A DNA stretch of 64,000 nucleotides, from positions 22,457 through 86,456 of the forward strand of contig CAWEFK010000007.1 of NCBI GenBank assembly GCA_963808315.1, written 5' to 3'. Of this stretch, positions 39,806-48,035 are shown piece by piece (within the stretch, counting starts at the first letter, position 1; each line of letters starts with the position of its first letter). The notes under the pieces are model-generated. The model ran no database searches and was not told where the DNA came from. It saw only the letters and a program-made list of their open reading frames with translations. Source of the stretch: Palsa-504 sp963808315. Its GTDB lineage: Bacteria > Actinomycetota > Actinomycetes > Streptosporangiales > Streptosporangiaceae. Position numbers and translations under genes: made by a program.

Positions 39806-40108
39806 CTAGCTGGCCACAAGCTCGTCGATGGACTGCCGCTCGTACTCGTCGCGCGCGCGCTCAAGCAGTTCGCGCCATGAGGTCACCTCGGGGCGCCGAC
39901 GCAGCAGCGCGCGCCGCTCCCGCTCGGTCATCCCGCCCCAGACGCCGAACTCGATCCCGTTGTCGAGCGCGTCCGCAAGGCACTCCGTGCGAACCGGGCA
40001 TCCCCGGCAGATCAGCTTGGCGCGATTCTGCGCTGCACCCTGGACGAACAACTCGTCAGGGTCGGTTCCCTTGCATGCGGCGCGTGTGGTCCAGTCAGTG
40101 ATCCACAT
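39806..40108 (-). CDS. wblA: WblA, WhiB-like [4Fe-4S] regulator
   Basis: The 100-residue product starts at ATG 40108 after GAGGAG. The four cluster-binding cysteines are C12, C34, C37 and C43 (AAC...LICRGC...TEC). The turn EFGVWGGMTERERRALLRRR and a basic C-terminal patch follow. Sequence and context (ArsA pair upstream, class A PBP divergent) match WblA, a global switch from growth to sporulation and a repressor of antibiotic production in Streptomyces. About 400 bp of intergenic DNA before it is consistent with complex control. Confidence 0.93.
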   Translation of the reverse strand: MWITDWTTRAACKGTDPDELFVQGAAQNRAKLICRGCPVRTECLADALDNGIEFGVWGGMTERERRALLRRRPEVTSWRELLERARDEYERQSIDELVAS

Positions 40109-40521
40109 GTGCCCACTCCTCTTGATCGTCGACGCGTTCACATCAACGGTCGTCTCGATGGGGTTGCGATCCCGCGGTCGGTGCGTGCGGCCGCCCTGGC
40201 CACGGTTATCTGTTCGTGATCCAGCAACTTACGGAAGTCCAGCCCTGATGCCAAGACCCCGGCATGGTCATTTACTAAATAGTTCTCACGGGCTATATCA
40301 AATCAGGAAAATAGTTACCCTCCGCTTACGCCCCTGAACCAGCCCGTAACCTCAAGAGCCTCAGTGGCTCTCTGTAGCAGCTTAGAGCATAAATCCCGAT
40401 ACCCCGTAGTTGGGCCGTCTGGTGGCGGTTTCACGTGGTTCGCGGCTAGTGCGCCTGGCCCAAGCGCACTAGCTACTGGACATCGCGGCGTACTCTAAGT
40501 CGCGTGCAGCTCGGAGAGATT
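40109..40521. promoter_or_regulatory. Long divergent promoter region, wblA and PBP
   Basis: These 413 bp carry no gene. They must hold the promoters for wblA (leftward) and the penicillin-binding protein (rightward). The region is notably less GC-rich in 40255-40400 than its neighbours (for example TTTACTAAATAGTTC). I cannot assign specific boxes with confidence. Confidence 0.5.
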
Positions 40522-42846
40522 GTGACCCGGACGAGCGTAGTCGGACGCCTCGTCACGTTCGCCGCGATCGGCGGGGTCCTGGCCGCGGCCATGGTCATCC
40601 CGATCGTCGCCACCACCGGAGTCCTGGTCAGGAACGAGGCGGACAAGTTCACCACCTTGTCGCTGTCGGCCCAGGGCCTCCCGCAGCGGTCCGAGATCCT
40701 GGACCGGAACGGCCACCTGATGGCGTACGTATACGGCGTCGACGTGCCTTACTACAGCACGGCCAAGAACGCGGGTGTGGTCCAGTACTTCGGCTGGGAC
40801 CGCCAGCCGGTGACCTACCAGCAGATCTCACCGAACATGGTGAACGCGCTCGTAGCCATCGAGGACTCCAGGTACTGGCAGCACGGTGCGATCGACCTGC
40901 GCGGCACCATCCGCGCGGCGGTGAACGACCTGCAGCACCAGCCGGTCCAGGGCGGTTCCACGATCGCGCAGCAGTACGTCAAGAACGTCCTGCTGCTGAG
41001 GGCCGAGATGGCCGACAACAGCCAGGGCGTGACGGCCGCCGCGGCGGACAACCTGAGCCGGAAGCTGAACGAGCTGCGGATGGCGGTGGCCGCCGAGCAC
41101 CAGCAGTCCAAGCAGCAGATTGTGGACGGCTACCTCAACGACGCCTACTTCGACAACAACGCCTACGGGATCGAGGCCGCCGCCGAGACGTACTTCGGCA
41201 CCAGCGCGAGCAAGCTGACCGTGACCCAGGCCGCCACCCTGGCCGGGATCGTGGAAGACCCGACGAAATATGACCCGATCGCCAATCCCGCGACGGCCCT
41301 GGCGCGCCGCAATACGGTGCTGGCCCGGATGTGGCAGACCGATAACGGGCTCACCCAGGCGCAAGCCAATGCCTCCGAGGCCAAGCCACTGGGCCTGCAC
41401 GTCTCGACGCCGCAGAGCGGCTGCCAGGCCGCCTCGGTGGGCACGGCCGGCTTCTTCTGCCAGTACGTGGAAGAGGTCTTCCTGAACGACCCGGCTTACG
41501 GCAAGACGCCGATGGCCCGGGCCAAGCTGCTGTCCACCGGCGGACTGAAGATCTACACCACCCTCGACCCGCGGGACCAGAAGGCCGCCACCAATGCGGT
41601 GAACTACGTCGTGCCGGCCAAGAGCAGCTCTTTCAACCCGGGGGGCAACGCCGCCGTCGAAGCCGTCGTGCAGCCGGGAACCGGAGCCATCCGCGCCATC
41701 GCCGAGGACCGGCCGTACGGCACCGGGCATGGCCAGACCGAGCTCGACTACGCGGTGAACACCGCCTACGGTGGCGGGATCGGCGTGCAGACCGGTTCCT
41801 CGTCGAAGCTCTTCACCCTGGTCACCGCGCTGGAGCAGGGCATCCCCTTCGGCTTCACCAAGACGATTCCCGGCACCGAGTCCATTGGTGGCTACAGCAA
41901 CTGCCAGGGGGATCCGATCACCGTTCCGTGGAAGGTGAGCAACGCCGAGGGTCCGGGCAAGTCGACACAGTCGCTTTACACGGGCACCACCAACTCGATC
42001 AACGTGTTCTACGCCGAGCTGGAGAAGCAGGTCGGCCTGTGCAATGTGGTACGCACCGCGGTCGCACTCGGCATGACCCGCGCCGACGGCACATCGCTGC
42101 TCAGCTACGACAAGGGCAGCACCCAGCCTTACCCCGCGGACGATCTGCCCGGTTTCACTCTCGGTGAGATCAACGTGGCACCGTTGTCGATGGCCGCCGC
42201 CTACTCGGCCATGGCGGCCCGCGGCCGGTACTGCTCGCCGGTCGCGATGGAAAAGATCGTCACCAGCACGGGCGGCTCGCTGGCGGTGCCTTCGGCCAAG
42301 TGCCACCAGGCGGTCTCCTCGAATGTGGCGGACGCCGTCAACTACATCCTGCAGGGTGTCCTGACTAGCGGCACCGCGGCGCCGGGCGCCGGTCCGGGCG
42401 GTCTTTCCGGCCGCGAGTCGGCGGGAAAGACCGGTACCTCCAATGACGCCAACGGGTACGGCACGCCCTACGCCGCGTTCGCCGGTTACACGCCCACCCT
42501 GGTCAGCTACGTTTCCGTGGCCTATATGGACAACCCGTTCGAGACCACGCCTCGCTACCATCTGATGGGCAACCAGAACGCGGATTTCCGGCTCGAGGAT
42601 GGCTCGGTCAGCAACTGCGGCGGCGAGATGTTCGGCGCCTGCGCTCCCGGGTCTATCTGGCACATGACCTTCGACCACGCGAGCCTCGGCTCGGACCAGG
42701 ACTTCGTGGCCGTCCCGGCCGATAGCCCGTTCAACAGCCTCGGTAACGGCCAGGTCGTGGTTCAGCCCGCCCCGCCGAAGAAGGGAAAGGGCGGCAACGG
42801 CGGGAACGGCGGGAACCCGACCCCGACCCCGACACCCACGAACTAG
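40522..42846 (+). CDS. Class A penicillin-binding protein (glycosyltransferase/transpeptidase)
   Basis: I prefer the GTG at 40522 (GGAGAG six bases before) to the GTG at 40504; the product has 774 residues. A membrane helix is at about 8-32. The GT51 domain shows AIEDSRYWQHGAIDLRG (about 112), QGGSTIAQQYVKN (about 143) and the later NAYGIEAAAETYFG. The transpeptidase has SSSKLF with the active Ser (about 425), the SxN motif in TNSINVF (about 490) and KTGT (about 635). The tail is Gly/Asn then Thr-Pro repeats. It polymerises and cross-links peptidoglycan. Confidence 0.95.
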   Translation: MTRTSVVGRLVTFAAIGGVLAAAMVIPIVATTGVLVRNEADKFTTLSLSAQGLPQRSEILDRNGHLMAYVYGVDVPYYSTAKNAGVVQYFGWDRQPVTYQQISPNMVNALVAIEDSRYWQHGAIDLRGTIRAAVNDLQHQPVQGGSTIAQQYVKNVLLLRAEMADNSQGVTAAAADNLSRKLNELRMAVAAEHQQSKQQIVDGYLNDAYFDNNAYGIEAAAETYFGTSASKLTVTQAATLAGIVEDPTKYDPIANPATALARRNTVLARMWQTDNGLTQAQANASEAKPLGLHVSTPQSGCQAASVGTAGFFCQYVEEVFLNDPAYGKTPMARAKLLSTGGLKIYTTLDPRDQKAATNAVNYVVPAKSSSFNPGGNAAVEAVVQPGTGAIRAIAEDRPYGTGHGQTELDYAVNTAYGGGIGVQTGSSSKLFTLVTALEQGIPFGFTKTIPGTESIGGYSNCQGDPITVPWKVSNAEGPGKSTQSLYTGTTNSINVFYAELEKQVGLCNVVRTAVALGMTRADGTSLLSYDKGSTQPYPADDLPGFTLGEINVAPLSMAAAYSAMAARGRYCSPVAMEKIVTSTGGSLAVPSAKCHQAVSSNVADAVNYILQGVLTSGTAAPGAGPGGLSGRESAGKTGTSNDANGYGTPYAAFAGYTPTLVSYVSVAYMDNPFETTPRYHLMGNQNADFRLEDGSVSNCGGEMFGACAPGSIWHMTFDHASLGSDQDFVAVPADSPFNSLGNGQVVVQPAPPKKGKGGNGGNGGNPTPTPTPTN

Positions 42847-42863
42847 GTACCGAGCCGGAATCC

Positions 42864-43331
42864 TCAGCCTGCGGCCAGCTGGCGGCGGACCTCGGCGGCG
42901 ACTCGCGCGCCGTCGGCCCGGCCCGCGACCTTGGGCGTCACCGTCTTCATGACCTGGCCCATGCCTGCCATGCCGCTCGCTCCGGTGTCGGCGATCGCCT
43001 CGTCGACCAGAGCGGACAGCTCCTCGTCGCTCAGCTGGACCGGCAGATAGCCAGCCAGGACCTCGCCTTCGGCGCGCTCGGCCGCGGCTTGGGCGTCACG
43101 CCCGGCGGCGCCGAACGCCTCGGCGGCCTCCCTGCGCTTCTTGGCCTCGCGGGTAAGTACCTTCATGACCTCCTCGTCGGTGAGGACGCGGGCCGAGGTC
43201 CCGGCCACCTCCTCGGTCGTAATAGAGCTCAGTGCCATTCGCAGGGTGCGCATCCGCACCTGGTCGCGCGCCCGCATCGCGGTGTTCAGGTCCGCGCGCA
43301 ATCGCTCCTTGAGTTCAGCCACATTGCCCAT
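42864..43331 (-). CDS. GatB/YqeY domain protein
   Basis: The 155-residue product begins MGNVAELKERLRADLNTAMR and includes MRTLRMALSSITTEEVA, LTDEEVMKVLTREAKKRREA and the C-terminal VMKTVTPKVAGRADGARVAA, the YqeY signature that resembles the tail of GatB. It may act on tRNA or a translation-related substrate, but its role is not established. The start is the ATG at 43331. It is convergent with the PBP gene and divergent from the phosphoesterase. Confidence 0.9.
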   Translation of the reverse strand: MGNVAELKERLRADLNTAMRARDQVRMRTLRMALSSITTEEVAGTSARVLTDEEVMKVLTREAKKRREAAEAFGAAGRDAQAAAERAEGEVLAGYLPVQLSDEELSALVDEAIADTGASGMAGMGQVMKTVTPKVAGRADGARVAAEVRRQLAAG

Positions 43332-43396
43332 ACTAGGAAGCGGACACCGATCGCGGGTGGGCGGCGGCACACCTGGGGTCGTGGCACCATGTATGA

Positions 43397-44305
43397 GTGC
43401 GATTGCGAACCCTGATACCCGTTACCGCTGCCCTCGGCGCCGCCACCATCGGTTACGCCACGGTGGTCGAGCGAAACTGGTTCGCCTTGCGCCGGTTCGA
43501 GATTCCCGTCTTGCCACCAGGCTCGGAGCCGTTGCGGGTGCTGCATATCTCAGACGCTCACCTGACCCCCGGCCGCAAGCGGCTCATGTCCTGGATCCGG
43601 GCCCTCGACGACCTCGATCCCCACCTGGTCGTCAACACCGGTGACTGCATCGCGCACCCCGAGGCGATCTGGTACTTCCTTGACTCCCTCGGACCGCTGC
43701 TCGACCGGCCCGGCGTCTTCGTTTTCGGTTCCAACGACCTGTACGCGCCCCAGCCACTGAATCCGCTCCGGTACCTGCAGCCGAGAGGCAGTCGCGGGCG
43801 GCACCGCGGCGAAGCCATCGACCTGCCCTGGGAGAAGCTCCGCGACGGCATGGTCGCGGCAGGCTGGCTGGACCTGAACAACCAGCGCGGCCAGCTGACC
43901 GCGGGCGGCCTCGACATCGCGTTCGGCGGCGTGCATGACCCGCACATCTACCGCGACCGCTATGACGACGTGGCGGGCCCGGCCGATCCGGCTGCTGACC
44001 TCCGGGTCGCGGTCATGCACTCACCGGAACCGCGGCTACTCGATCGATTCACCGCGGACGGGTACCAGCTCCTGCTGGCCGGGCACACCCACGGCGGGCA
44101 GTTGTGCCTGCCGTTCTACGGGACCCTCGTGACCAACTGCGAGCTGGACCGGGAGCGGGCTCGCGGGCTGCACCGGCACCCCATCGGCGGGGACGCCTGG
44201 CTGCACGTGTCGGCCGGCCTGGGTACCTCGCCGTGGGCTCCGGCGCGCTTCGCGTGCCGCCCGGAGGCCAGCCTGCTCACCCTGGTACCGCGCGACTCCG
44301 GCTGA
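43397..44305 (+). CDS. Metallophosphoesterase (calcineurin-like), membrane-anchored
   Basis: The 302-residue product has an N-terminal hydrophobic anchor (LIPVTAALGAATIGYATVVE). Metal motifs are LHISDAHLTPG (DxH), VVNTGDCI (GD), FGSNDLY (replacing GNHD) and LLAGHTHGGQLCLPFYG (GHTHGGQ). All but the first His of the NHD motif follow the consensus, so it should bind two metals. The YkuE-like subgroup hydrolyses phosphodiesters at the membrane. The GTG start has little leader, possibly leaderless. Confidence 0.9.
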   Translation: MRLRTLIPVTAALGAATIGYATVVERNWFALRRFEIPVLPPGSEPLRVLHISDAHLTPGRKRLMSWIRALDDLDPHLVVNTGDCIAHPEAIWYFLDSLGPLLDRPGVFVFGSNDLYAPQPLNPLRYLQPRGSRGRHRGEAIDLPWEKLRDGMVAAGWLDLNNQRGQLTAGGLDIAFGGVHDPHIYRDRYDDVAGPADPAADLRVAVMHSPEPRLLDRFTADGYQLLLAGHTHGGQLCLPFYGTLVTNCELDRERARGLHRHPIGGDAWLHVSAGLGTSPWAPARFACRPEASLLTLVPRDSG

Positions 44306-44418
44306 TCGATGAGGCGATATCCGTTCCGCTAACCGCTGTGGGCAGCCGGTCCCGAGCGGGCCTTCCTTTCCGCTAGACTGTCCAAGTCTCGCGCAGCACC
44401 GCTGAGGTTCCGCGCGGG

Positions 44419-44495
44419 CGGGGTGTGGCGCAGCTTGGCAGCGCGCTTCGTTCGGGACGAAGAGGCCGGGAGTTCAAATCTCCCCACCCCGACCA
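44419..44495 (+). tRNA. tRNA-Pro (CGG)
   Basis: The acceptor arms CGGGGTG and CACCCCG pair, and the anticodon stem CTTCG/CGAAG holds the loop TTCGGGA with anticodon CGG. The T-arm carries GTTCAAATC, and CCA is encoded at the end. The 77-nt cloverleaf is complete. Confidence 0.95.
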
Positions 44496-45499
44496 ACTCA
44501 GGGGCCGTACCAACCTTCCGGTGCGGCCGTCTGACCGCGCTTTCGAGCGCGTATGCCCAGGGCGTAGACCGGCTGCATCTGGCTACCGGCGTGATACCTA
44601 AAGGGCCCGCAGCCGTGACAATTATAATTGCCTTCTAGTCGTTTTGATCGCGAGCAAGATAATGCGGTAGATCTGGGCAAAGAGAAGATTTGATCACTGC
44701 GCTAGGTTAAGATCGACCGCGAATCCAGCGGCTCGCAATTCTCTTTCCAGGCTCAATTTCCATGCACCTTGTGCATCCAAGGCGCTGTAAGGATGCCGTT
44801 CATGTCTGAGGGCAGTTCGACGCCTTCTTCGTACAATACTGCCACTCGGGAACGCCCAAGCGCGCCGACAAAAATCCCAACTCAAATACTACATTCTGGC
44901 GAGCCCGCCGGTGATCTTCTTCGTATTCACAAGGCCACCGTAGTCGTCCGCTGTTAGCAGAACTATAGCGAACGCGACAGGCGCCGCATACTCGCCTTAT
45001 CCCTACAGGCTGGACTTGTGCCGTGTCAGGTAACGTTCGCCCCGCTTCTCACAGCTTCGCCCGGAGCATGACCCCGGTATAACCCCGAACTTGACCCACA
45101 ACAAAGGACCATAGATGTTGCTATGGCAACCGCGATGGACCATCGGTGTCGCTTCGAAGCGAGAGCGTCCAGCACGGGTGAGCCAGGCGAGACGGGTGGT
45201 GTTCGCGGAATGCGGACCCTTCACCGGACATGACCTTACCGCACCGGGTAAACCGAGTAAGCGAGTAAGCCGGGCGAACGCTGCTGAGGCACTAGCCCAA
45301 GATTAGGACGCAGGGCCTGGAAGTTTAGTGCGATCGCCGCGATCGAAGGGGTGCGTCGCCAGGCTCCTCAGATGTGCTGGCCATTCGCACTGGGATGTCG
45401 AAACGACATTCTGGCTGCGCTTGAGCTTCACGTCAATGACGCTTGCGGAGACGGTGCAATTCCTCATGAGGTAACGGGCAGGCCGGCGGCCACCAGTGG
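44496..45499. other. 1-kb gap after tRNA-Pro, less GC-rich, with one dispersed repeat
   Basis: No frame here has recognisable motifs. Base use is more balanced than elsewhere (for example 44590-44960), as expected of foreign or decayed DNA next to a tRNA. The only structure I can support is the 45085-45292 repeat, copied in inverted orientation near 61.1 kb. No integrase was found. Confidence 0.6.
45085..45292 (+). repeat. Dispersed repeat, copy A (inverted copy at 61070-61270)
   Basis: The core at 45126-45150 is identical to the reverse complement of 61190-61214 over 25 bases (starts CAACCGCGATGGACCATCGG). Similarity continues on both sides: TGACCCACAACAAAGGACCAT against TGACCCACTACGTAGGACCAT, then CACGGGTG..GCCAGGCGAG..CGGGTGGTGTTCGCGG, then TTACCGCACCG and GCTGCTGAGGC. 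Copy B has an extra duplicated block. The identity is roughly 75-85% by eye. Identity as gene fragment or small mobile element is unknown. Confidence 0.75.
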
Positions 45500-45847
45500 T
45501 CATGACGGCATCCAGCCGACAGCCGGGTAGCCTACGGCCCGCAAGTACTCGCGGGCCTGCGCCACGGCGGCATCGACAGCACTCAGGCTGAGGCCGACGA
45601 TATAGTCGTCCAGGTTCCCGTTACCGTCGGCGTCGTAACTCAGCACCCAGCCAGATCGGTGTCCGCGGCCGAGCGGATAGCGCTCGTTCCAGATCAGCAT
45701 GGGCGTCAGGTTGCTGTCGAAAACAAGCTCGCCAGGATCGAGATCGTCCTGGAATACGCGACCGCTGAGGTCGGGCGGCACGATCACGCGGATAGCTGGC
45801 AGCTCCTCGCTACGGAGCTGGCCGATCTCGCCGGACAGGCTGGCCAT
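45500..45847 (-). CDS. Hypothetical protein
   Basis: The 115-residue product (ATG 45847) has normal composition and contains LPAIRVIVPPDLSGRVFQDD, then PMLIWNERYPLGRGHRSGWV and YDADGNGNLDDYIVGLSLSA. The DADGNGNLDD part looks like an EF-hand-type calcium loop but lacks the flanking helices of a true EF-hand. No family is recognised. It is divergent from the phosphatase gene next door and their starts are close, so they may share a control region. Confidence 0.5.
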   Translation of the reverse strand: MASLSGEIGQLRSEELPAIRVIVPPDLSGRVFQDDLDPGELVFDSNLTPMLIWNERYPLGRGHRSGWVLSYDADGNGNLDDYIVGLSLSAVDAAVAQAREYLRAVGYPAVGWMPS

Positions 45848-45902
45848 GGACAAACTTAACCATATTCTGCGTCATGGCCCGTTCACTACCGCCTCGGCGA
45901 GC

Positions 45903-46400
45903 ATGATCACGCCCGTGCTCTACCATTCGGCTGTGGCCGCATCGTGGGATCCCTCGGCGCCAGGAATTTTGCGCCTGCCCTCGGGTCGGCTCATCCGCGG
46001 TCGCAGCCTCAGGCGCCCGCTGCCACCAGAGGATCTCCCCACGTTCGCGGTTTACCTGCTCGGCCAGCCGCCGCCTGCGGTCCCGTGGGAGTCGCGATGG
46101 CTCCGATGGCCTGACTTCCGCCTTCCCGCCGACCAGGACGAGGTACTGCCCGTGCTGACAGAAGCCTGGCGGCGGGCCCCGGCTGAGCGCGTTGAGATTG
46201 CCTGCACGGGCGGCCACGGACGCACCGGCACCGCCCTGGCCTGCATCGCCATCATCGACGGCGTACCGCGTTCCTCGGCGGTGGCGTTCGTGCGCGCGCA
46301 CTACGACAAGCACGCGGTCGAGACGTTTCGACAGCGCCGCTATGTCGCCCGGTGGCCTGGACGCAGACGACCGCTTCTTACTGAGCACGGAGCCAGGTGA
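45903..46400 (+). CDS. Protein tyrosine/dual-specificity phosphatase-like protein
   Basis: The active-site P-loop is clear: VEIACTGGHGRTGTALACIA, that is CX5R with Cys about residue 101. An upstream acidic region (WLRWPDFRLPADQDEVLPVL) could supply the general acid (WPDF). About 165 residues is the size of small cysteine phosphatases. The start is uncertain: ATG 45903 is used, but an in-frame ATG at 45846 would overlap the divergent gene. The substrate is unknown. The gene ends 42 bp before the convergent NuoF-like gene. Confidence 0.75.
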   Translation: MITPVLYHSAVAASWDPSAPGILRLPSGRLIRGRSLRRPLPPEDLPTFAVYLLGQPPPAVPWESRWLRWPDFRLPADQDEVLPVLTEAWRRAPAERVEIACTGGHGRTGTALACIAIIDGVPRSSAVAFVRAHYDKHAVETFRQRRYVARWPGRRRPLLTEHGAR

Positions 46401-46442
46401 GACGACCCGGTATCCCAGGACGGCCGACCGGCGGCGGTCTTC

Positions 46443-48035
46443 CTACCCAGCCGTGATCTGCTTGCGATTGCCTCCGGCGCCGCCGATGAGGCCGGTGCGC
46501 AGACTTGGTGCGGGGATGGCCACGGGAGCGGTGCGGCTTGAGCCCGGAGGAGAGTCGGTCAGACGCAGCGCGAGCGCCGGGCACATGTGCACCGCCTGCT
46601 CGGCGTCCTTTTCCAGCCAGCTGGGCACCGGGATGTTGAGGAGAACCGGATAGCCCTGGGGGTCCACGTGAATGAGCTCCGGTATGAGGTGCGCGCATAG
46701 CCCGTGCCCATGGCAACGCGTCCAGTCCACCACAAGCCGCTGCTGTTCTTCCTGCTCGGGGCCGCTTGGCAGGGGCAGGACACCACGGACGGGCCGACCG
46801 CACGAGGAATGAAAGACATGCGCCGCGAGGTCCTCGGTGAACACGTCAAGCGCGGAAAGCACGAACCTGGTCACGCCGTCCGGGTGGGAACAGGCACCGC
46901 GCCCGGCCACAGCCGCGGCGGACCGCCTGGCCACGTCGAGCGCCTCGATGCCGCCGGAACCGTCGATCAACGCCGCCAGGGCCCGCGCGATGGAGGGCAG
47001 GCCCAGCTTGCAGGGACCGCACTGGCCGGCCGACTCCCCGGCCAGGTAGCTGGCGATCCGCGATACCTCGCCCAGCGGGCAGGTGCCGTCGCCGAGGGGA
47101 AGCACGATACCCGATCCGAGAGTGCCGCCCACGGCCGCGAGACCTTCGCGGGAAACCGGCACCGCGTACGCGGTGCTGGCCGGGAGCCACATACCGTGAT
47201 AGCCGCCGACCAGGACCCCATCGCCCGCTGCGGCCTGGCAGATATCCAGGACCGCGGCCAGCGGGACACCCGTCGGCGCCTCGATCACGGCCGGATTCGC
47301 CGCGGATCCGCCGACGCTCAGCAGGATCGTCCCTGGTTCTTCCGGTGTGCCGACGGCGGCGAAACGCTCCGGACCGAGCAGAGCGAGCACGGCCAGCTGG
47401 GCGAACGTAGACGCATTAGACAGCAACGTCGGCAGGTCATCCACGCCGAGGTCGCTGGCCAGAATCTTCCGGCCCGGGGGGACCGCACGTTTACCGTTGA
47501 TGCCCCGAACGAGCGCGCCCGACTCCCCCGAGATGAACCGATCCGGCAGCCGGACGACGCGGGCCATCTTGCGCAGGCCCGGCTCGGCCGCAATGGCCGC
47601 CTCAATCGACCGGTTCGCGAGTTCGTGGCCCGCGACGCCGACCACGATCTCCTCCGCGCCGATAGCTTCGGCCACGAGCGCGGCACCGCTGAGGATGAGG
47701 TACGGCGAGCGGATCATGAGCATCTTGTCCTTGATGCTGCCTGGCTCGCCCTCGGCGGCGTTGACGACCACGATCGTCGGGCAGTCATTCGCCTCGGCGG
47801 CCTGCATGACCGCGCTGAGCTTGCGGGCGAAAGGAAACGCCGCACCGCCTTGACCGCGCAGGTCAACTTGCTCAGCCATCGAGATAAGTTCATCGGCCGA
47901 CAGCCTGGGCAGCGGCCCGAAAATGTCGCGGTGAGCTTCCAGGCCAAGCCGCGGCATCCGGTCAAGGCCTGCCGTCAGCCGGGCGGCCCCGATCCTCATG
48001 ATCGCGGGAGCGTCGAGACCCCTGATCGGGCTCAT
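46443..48035 (-). CDS. NuoF-like flavoprotein fused to a C-terminal ferredoxin
   Basis: The 530-residue product has a complex-I 51-kDa-like FMN/NAD fold: RGQGGAAFPFARKLSAVM (about 60), VVNAAEGEPGSIKDKMLMIR, a SLBB-type region and the 4Fe-4S site AGQCGPCKLGLPSI with GRGACSHPDG. The last 90 residues are an extra ferredoxin with WTRCHGHGLCAHLIPELIHV and AVHMCPALAL. Only three to four Cys of the ferredoxin are visible (C..GLC..C), suggesting a 3Fe-4S or 4Fe-4S cluster. The ATG at 48035 overlaps a TGA that would end the membrane gene in another frame. It probably passes electrons to that membrane partner. Confidence 0.85.
   Translation of the reverse strand: MSPIRGLDAPAIMRIGAARLTAGLDRMPRLGLEAHRDIFGPLPRLSADELISMAEQVDLRGQGGAAFPFARKLSAVMQAAEANDCPTIVVVNAAEGEPGSIKDKMLMIRSPYLILSGAALVAEAIGAEEIVVGVAGHELANRSIEAAIAAEPGLRKMARVVRLPDRFISGESGALVRGINGKRAVPPGRKILASDLGVDDLPTLLSNASTFAQLAVLALLGPERFAAVGTPEEPGTILLSVGGSAANPAVIEAPTGVPLAAVLDICQAAAGDGVLVGGYHGMWLPASTAYAVPVSREGLAAVGGTLGSGIVLPLGDGTCPLGEVSRIASYLAGESAGQCGPCKLGLPSIARALAALIDGSGGIEALDVARRSAAAVAGRGACSHPDGVTRFVLSALDVFTEDLAAHVFHSSCGRPVRGVLPLPSGPEQEEQQRLVVDWTRCHGHGLCAHLIPELIHVDPQGYPVLLNIPVPSWLEKDAEQAVHMCPALALRLTDSPPGSSRTAPVAIPAPSLRTGLIGGAGGNRKQITAG

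Noticed and set aside
44496..45499. Integrative element inserted at tRNA-Pro
   Set aside because: Composition is unusual, but no integrase and no duplicated tRNA 3' end were found within reach.
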